Assembly (NCBI GenBank): GCA_028282885.1
Contig: JANQGX010000005.1
Location: 1-64,000, forward strand
Direction of reading: 5' to 3'
Length of the DNA: 64,000 nucleotides
Origin: SAR324 cluster bacterium
GTDB taxonomy: Bacteria; SAR324; XYD2-FULL-50-16
The notes beneath the pieces are model-generated. The model searched no databases. It was not told where the DNA came from and saw only the letters and a program-made list of their open reading frames with translations. Below are positions 62,526 through 64,000 of this stretch, piece by piece; position 1 is the first letter of the stretch, and each line of letters opens with the position of its first letter. The position numbers and the translations under genes are program-made.

Positions 62526-63638
62526 CTACCGCAACAAACCCTCTCCACCTGCATCAACAGTGACTGTAACCTCGTCAGTGGCATCGAATTCGCCATCGCT
62601 CACTGTGAGCAAGATTATGTAATTATCTACAGTATCTGTAGAAAACAACGGAGAATCAGAGGTAACGTCTGACAAACTCGTATTACCTTCGGGATTGGTT
62701 TTGAATTCCCAGTAGTAGGTTAGGGCATCCCCATCAGGGTCGTAACTGCCGCTACCATCCAATGACGCGTTAGCTGATGATGGTCCAATATCCATTTGAA
62801 AAGAGATATTCTTATTCAGAATAGAAGCATCTATTAGCATTTCATCGAAGGAAGCTTCCTTATCAGGACCCGCATTCGCCACCGGGGGATTATTTGTTGC
62901 AGTGACGATCACCTCATCGGCAGCGCTGTTTGCTATTCCGTCGTTGACCACCAGGCTGATTATAAACTCCCCCTTCTTATCGGTGGCTAGTGTAGGCCTG
63001 TCGGATGTATCCCCTGACAGGTCGGCAGTTGAACCGCTTGGTTTGCTGGTGATGCTCCACTGGTAGGTTAACCCGTCGTTATCCTGATCGGAGCTGCCTG
63101 TACCATCCAGCGTAGCGGTTTCACCTGATTTCACCGATTGATCATCACCGGCATCGGCTGTGGGGGTGTTGTTGGAATAGCCGGTAATAGCGGTAATTGA
63201 GACAGTATCGGAGGCAACATTTGAACTGCTGATGTCAGTGCTGCCATCCGTACTGCTATCGGCATTAATATCCACGCTCACGTCAGACACTCCCAGACTG
63301 ATGACGTAAACCCCATCCACATTAGGTACAAAGGTTGGTCTTGCCGTTGTATCACCGGATAGATCTGTCGATCCGTCTGTCGGCTGACTGGTGATCAACC
63401 AGCCGAAATAAAGAGTGTCGCCATCGGGGTCACTGCTTGCGGAACCGTCCAGGGTAACCGTACTTCCCGTATCAACAGTTTGATCGGATCCGGCGTTTGC
63501 CGTTGGTTGCGAACTCCCCCCTGTGTCGGAGGTGCTGTCTTCTCCTCCTTCCTCGGATGAACTGCACCCGGCGAAGGTCATTATGAAAATGGATAGAATG
63601 ATAGTAACCCAAATCCTGATGATCGATTCAGTTTTCAT
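62526..63638 (-). CDS. PKD-repeat lipoprotein
   Basis: A 370-aa surface or periplasmic lipoprotein. ATG 63638 is chosen because GGAAGAG sits just upstream; the frame opens four codons earlier. The lipobox is MTFAGC, then a Ser/Gly/Glu-rich linker (SSSEEGGEDSTSDTGGSS). Three PKD/K-domain beta-sandwiches follow (about 45-145, 155-250 and 255-368) with PTANAGSDQTV, GSASSDPDGDTLYFGW, the GSSDQDNDGLTYQW and GSYDPDGDALTYYW motifs and YIILLTVSDG at the end. A 20-residue insert rich in Asp/Ser lies between the first and second. PKD proteins usually mediate binding or assembly outside the cell. The tail GGEGLLR ends at 62526; nothing beyond it in 62248-62525 looks like a gene. Confidence 0.85.
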   Translation of the reverse strand: MKTESIIRIWVTIILSIFIMTFAGCSSSEEGGEDSTSDTGGSSQPTANAGSDQTVDTGSTVTLDGSASSDPDGDTLYFGWLITSQPTDGSTDLSGDTTARPTFVPNVDGVYVISLGVSDVSVDINADSSTDGSTDISSSNVASDTVSITAITGYSNNTPTADAGDDQSVKSGETATLDGTGSSDQDNDGLTYQWSITSKPSGSTADLSGDTSDRPTLATDKKGEFIISLVVNDGIANSAADEVIVTATNNPPVANAGPDKEASFDEMLIDASILNKNISFQMDIGPSSANASLDGSGSYDPDGDALTYYWEFKTNPEGNTSLSDVTSDSPLFSTDTVDNYIILLTVSDGEFDATDEVTVTVDAGGEGLLR

Positions 63639-63650
63639 GATCTCTTCCAT

Positions 63651-64000
63651 TTTATTTTTAGATGATTATCCGAACCAGTTTTTCAATGGCGATCAGATCG
63701 GATAGATTCAGGAACAATCTCTTCATCTACCTAAGGTTATTCTGACACTACAAGGGAGTCATGTCACACACTTTATAGTGTTTTTTATAAAAATGTAGTT
63801 GTTTTAACGCTATATTTACAATGATCCACACTTTGGGGCCTCCTCAGTTTTATTAGTTTGTCTGATTTTACCCGGTTGTTCACCTTACAGGTCCATCATG
63901 ATGCCGGGAATTTGCTTTGCGACATCCACTTGTCGCTGAAAGAATCCGATTATCATTTGGGTATTTCATCCATTTTGATTCCGGAACACGGGATTGAATC
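63651..64000. other. Window end, no supported gene
   Basis: This stretch holds the upstream region of the PKD lipoprotein. An AT-rich block at about 63775-63820 (TTTATAGTG and TTTTTTATAAAAATG) may contain its promoter. I see no gene or repeat. Confidence 0.35.

Overview
This window looks like one end of a contig from a Gram-negative bacterium. It carries SecD/SecF/YajC, a signal peptidase, a Tat-type signal, lipoprotein and periplasmic signal peptides, and CheW. I cannot place the lineage from sequence alone. Several traits fit spirochaetes or deltaproteobacteria/SAR324-like groups: a BmpA-type ABC importer, an alpha2-type glycyl-tRNA synthetase, an archaeal/fungal-type aspartate-semialdehyde dehydrogenase, and a topoisomerase I ending in short repeats instead of zinc fingers. 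Most of the content is ordinary housekeeping; I saw no tRNA, rRNA, CRISPR array, phage or intact insertion sequence. The first 206 bases form a perfect 94-bp foldback that interrupts a gene and is best read as a contig-end artefact.

Layout. 1-2.3 kb: minus-strand importer (BMP substrate-binding protein, a hairpin, then the ATPase running off the edge). 2.5-4.1 kb: thymidine kinase and a TetR regulator. 4.3-10.1 kb: a glycerol/ether-lipid cluster with GlpD, an alkyl-DHAP-synthase-like flavoprotein and a TetR regulator in one operon, and an FGGY kinase divergent from it. 10.4-14.9 kb: cold-shock protein, Asd, a deoxyhypusine-synthase-like protein without the expected lysine, a PatB/MalY-type C-S lyase, and two small translationally coupled paralogues. 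15.4-23.4 kb: accessory region with a truncated EamA transporter, an orphan PAS sensor, a FadR-type regulator, an 11-TM membrane protein, a Tat-exported metallo-beta-lactamase-fold protein and a CobW/COG0523 GTPase carrying a large N-terminal domain of unknown type. Copies of a GGTAxxACC-type motif lie before both the regulator and the membrane protein. This is the best candidate here for an undescribed system.

23.4-37.7 kb: mixed single genes on both strands: YchF GTPase, acyltransferase, a truncated SDR, LepB, an orphan HicB-like protein, DUF554, a zinc-ribbon protein, a TerB-like protein, an SPL-like radical SAM protein with an HhH tail, an M28 peptidase, an M15-like protein, a YhhN/lysoplasmalogenase-family protein, PurN, QueA and small proteins. 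37.8 kb: a MITE-like inverted-repeat element. 38-49 kb: PurB, HU, a MagIII/COG2231-type glycosylase, ClpB, TopA, CheW and an M18 aminopeptidase. 49-54.3 kb: a DUF815 AAA+ ATPase overlapping an exported NAGPA-domain protein, then a CAP-domain protein and protoporphyrinogen oxidase. 54.8-61.9 kb: a co-directional run yajC-secD-secF-argS-glyS-hisI. The window ends with a minus-strand PKD-domain lipoprotein.

Functionally, the glycerol cluster together with the distant YhhN protein suggests that ether-linked or plasmalogen-type lipids may be handled in this cell (inference). The GntR/membrane protein/Tat-MBL/CobW group suggests a regulated extracytoplasmic metalloenzyme with its own metal-delivery GTPase (inference).
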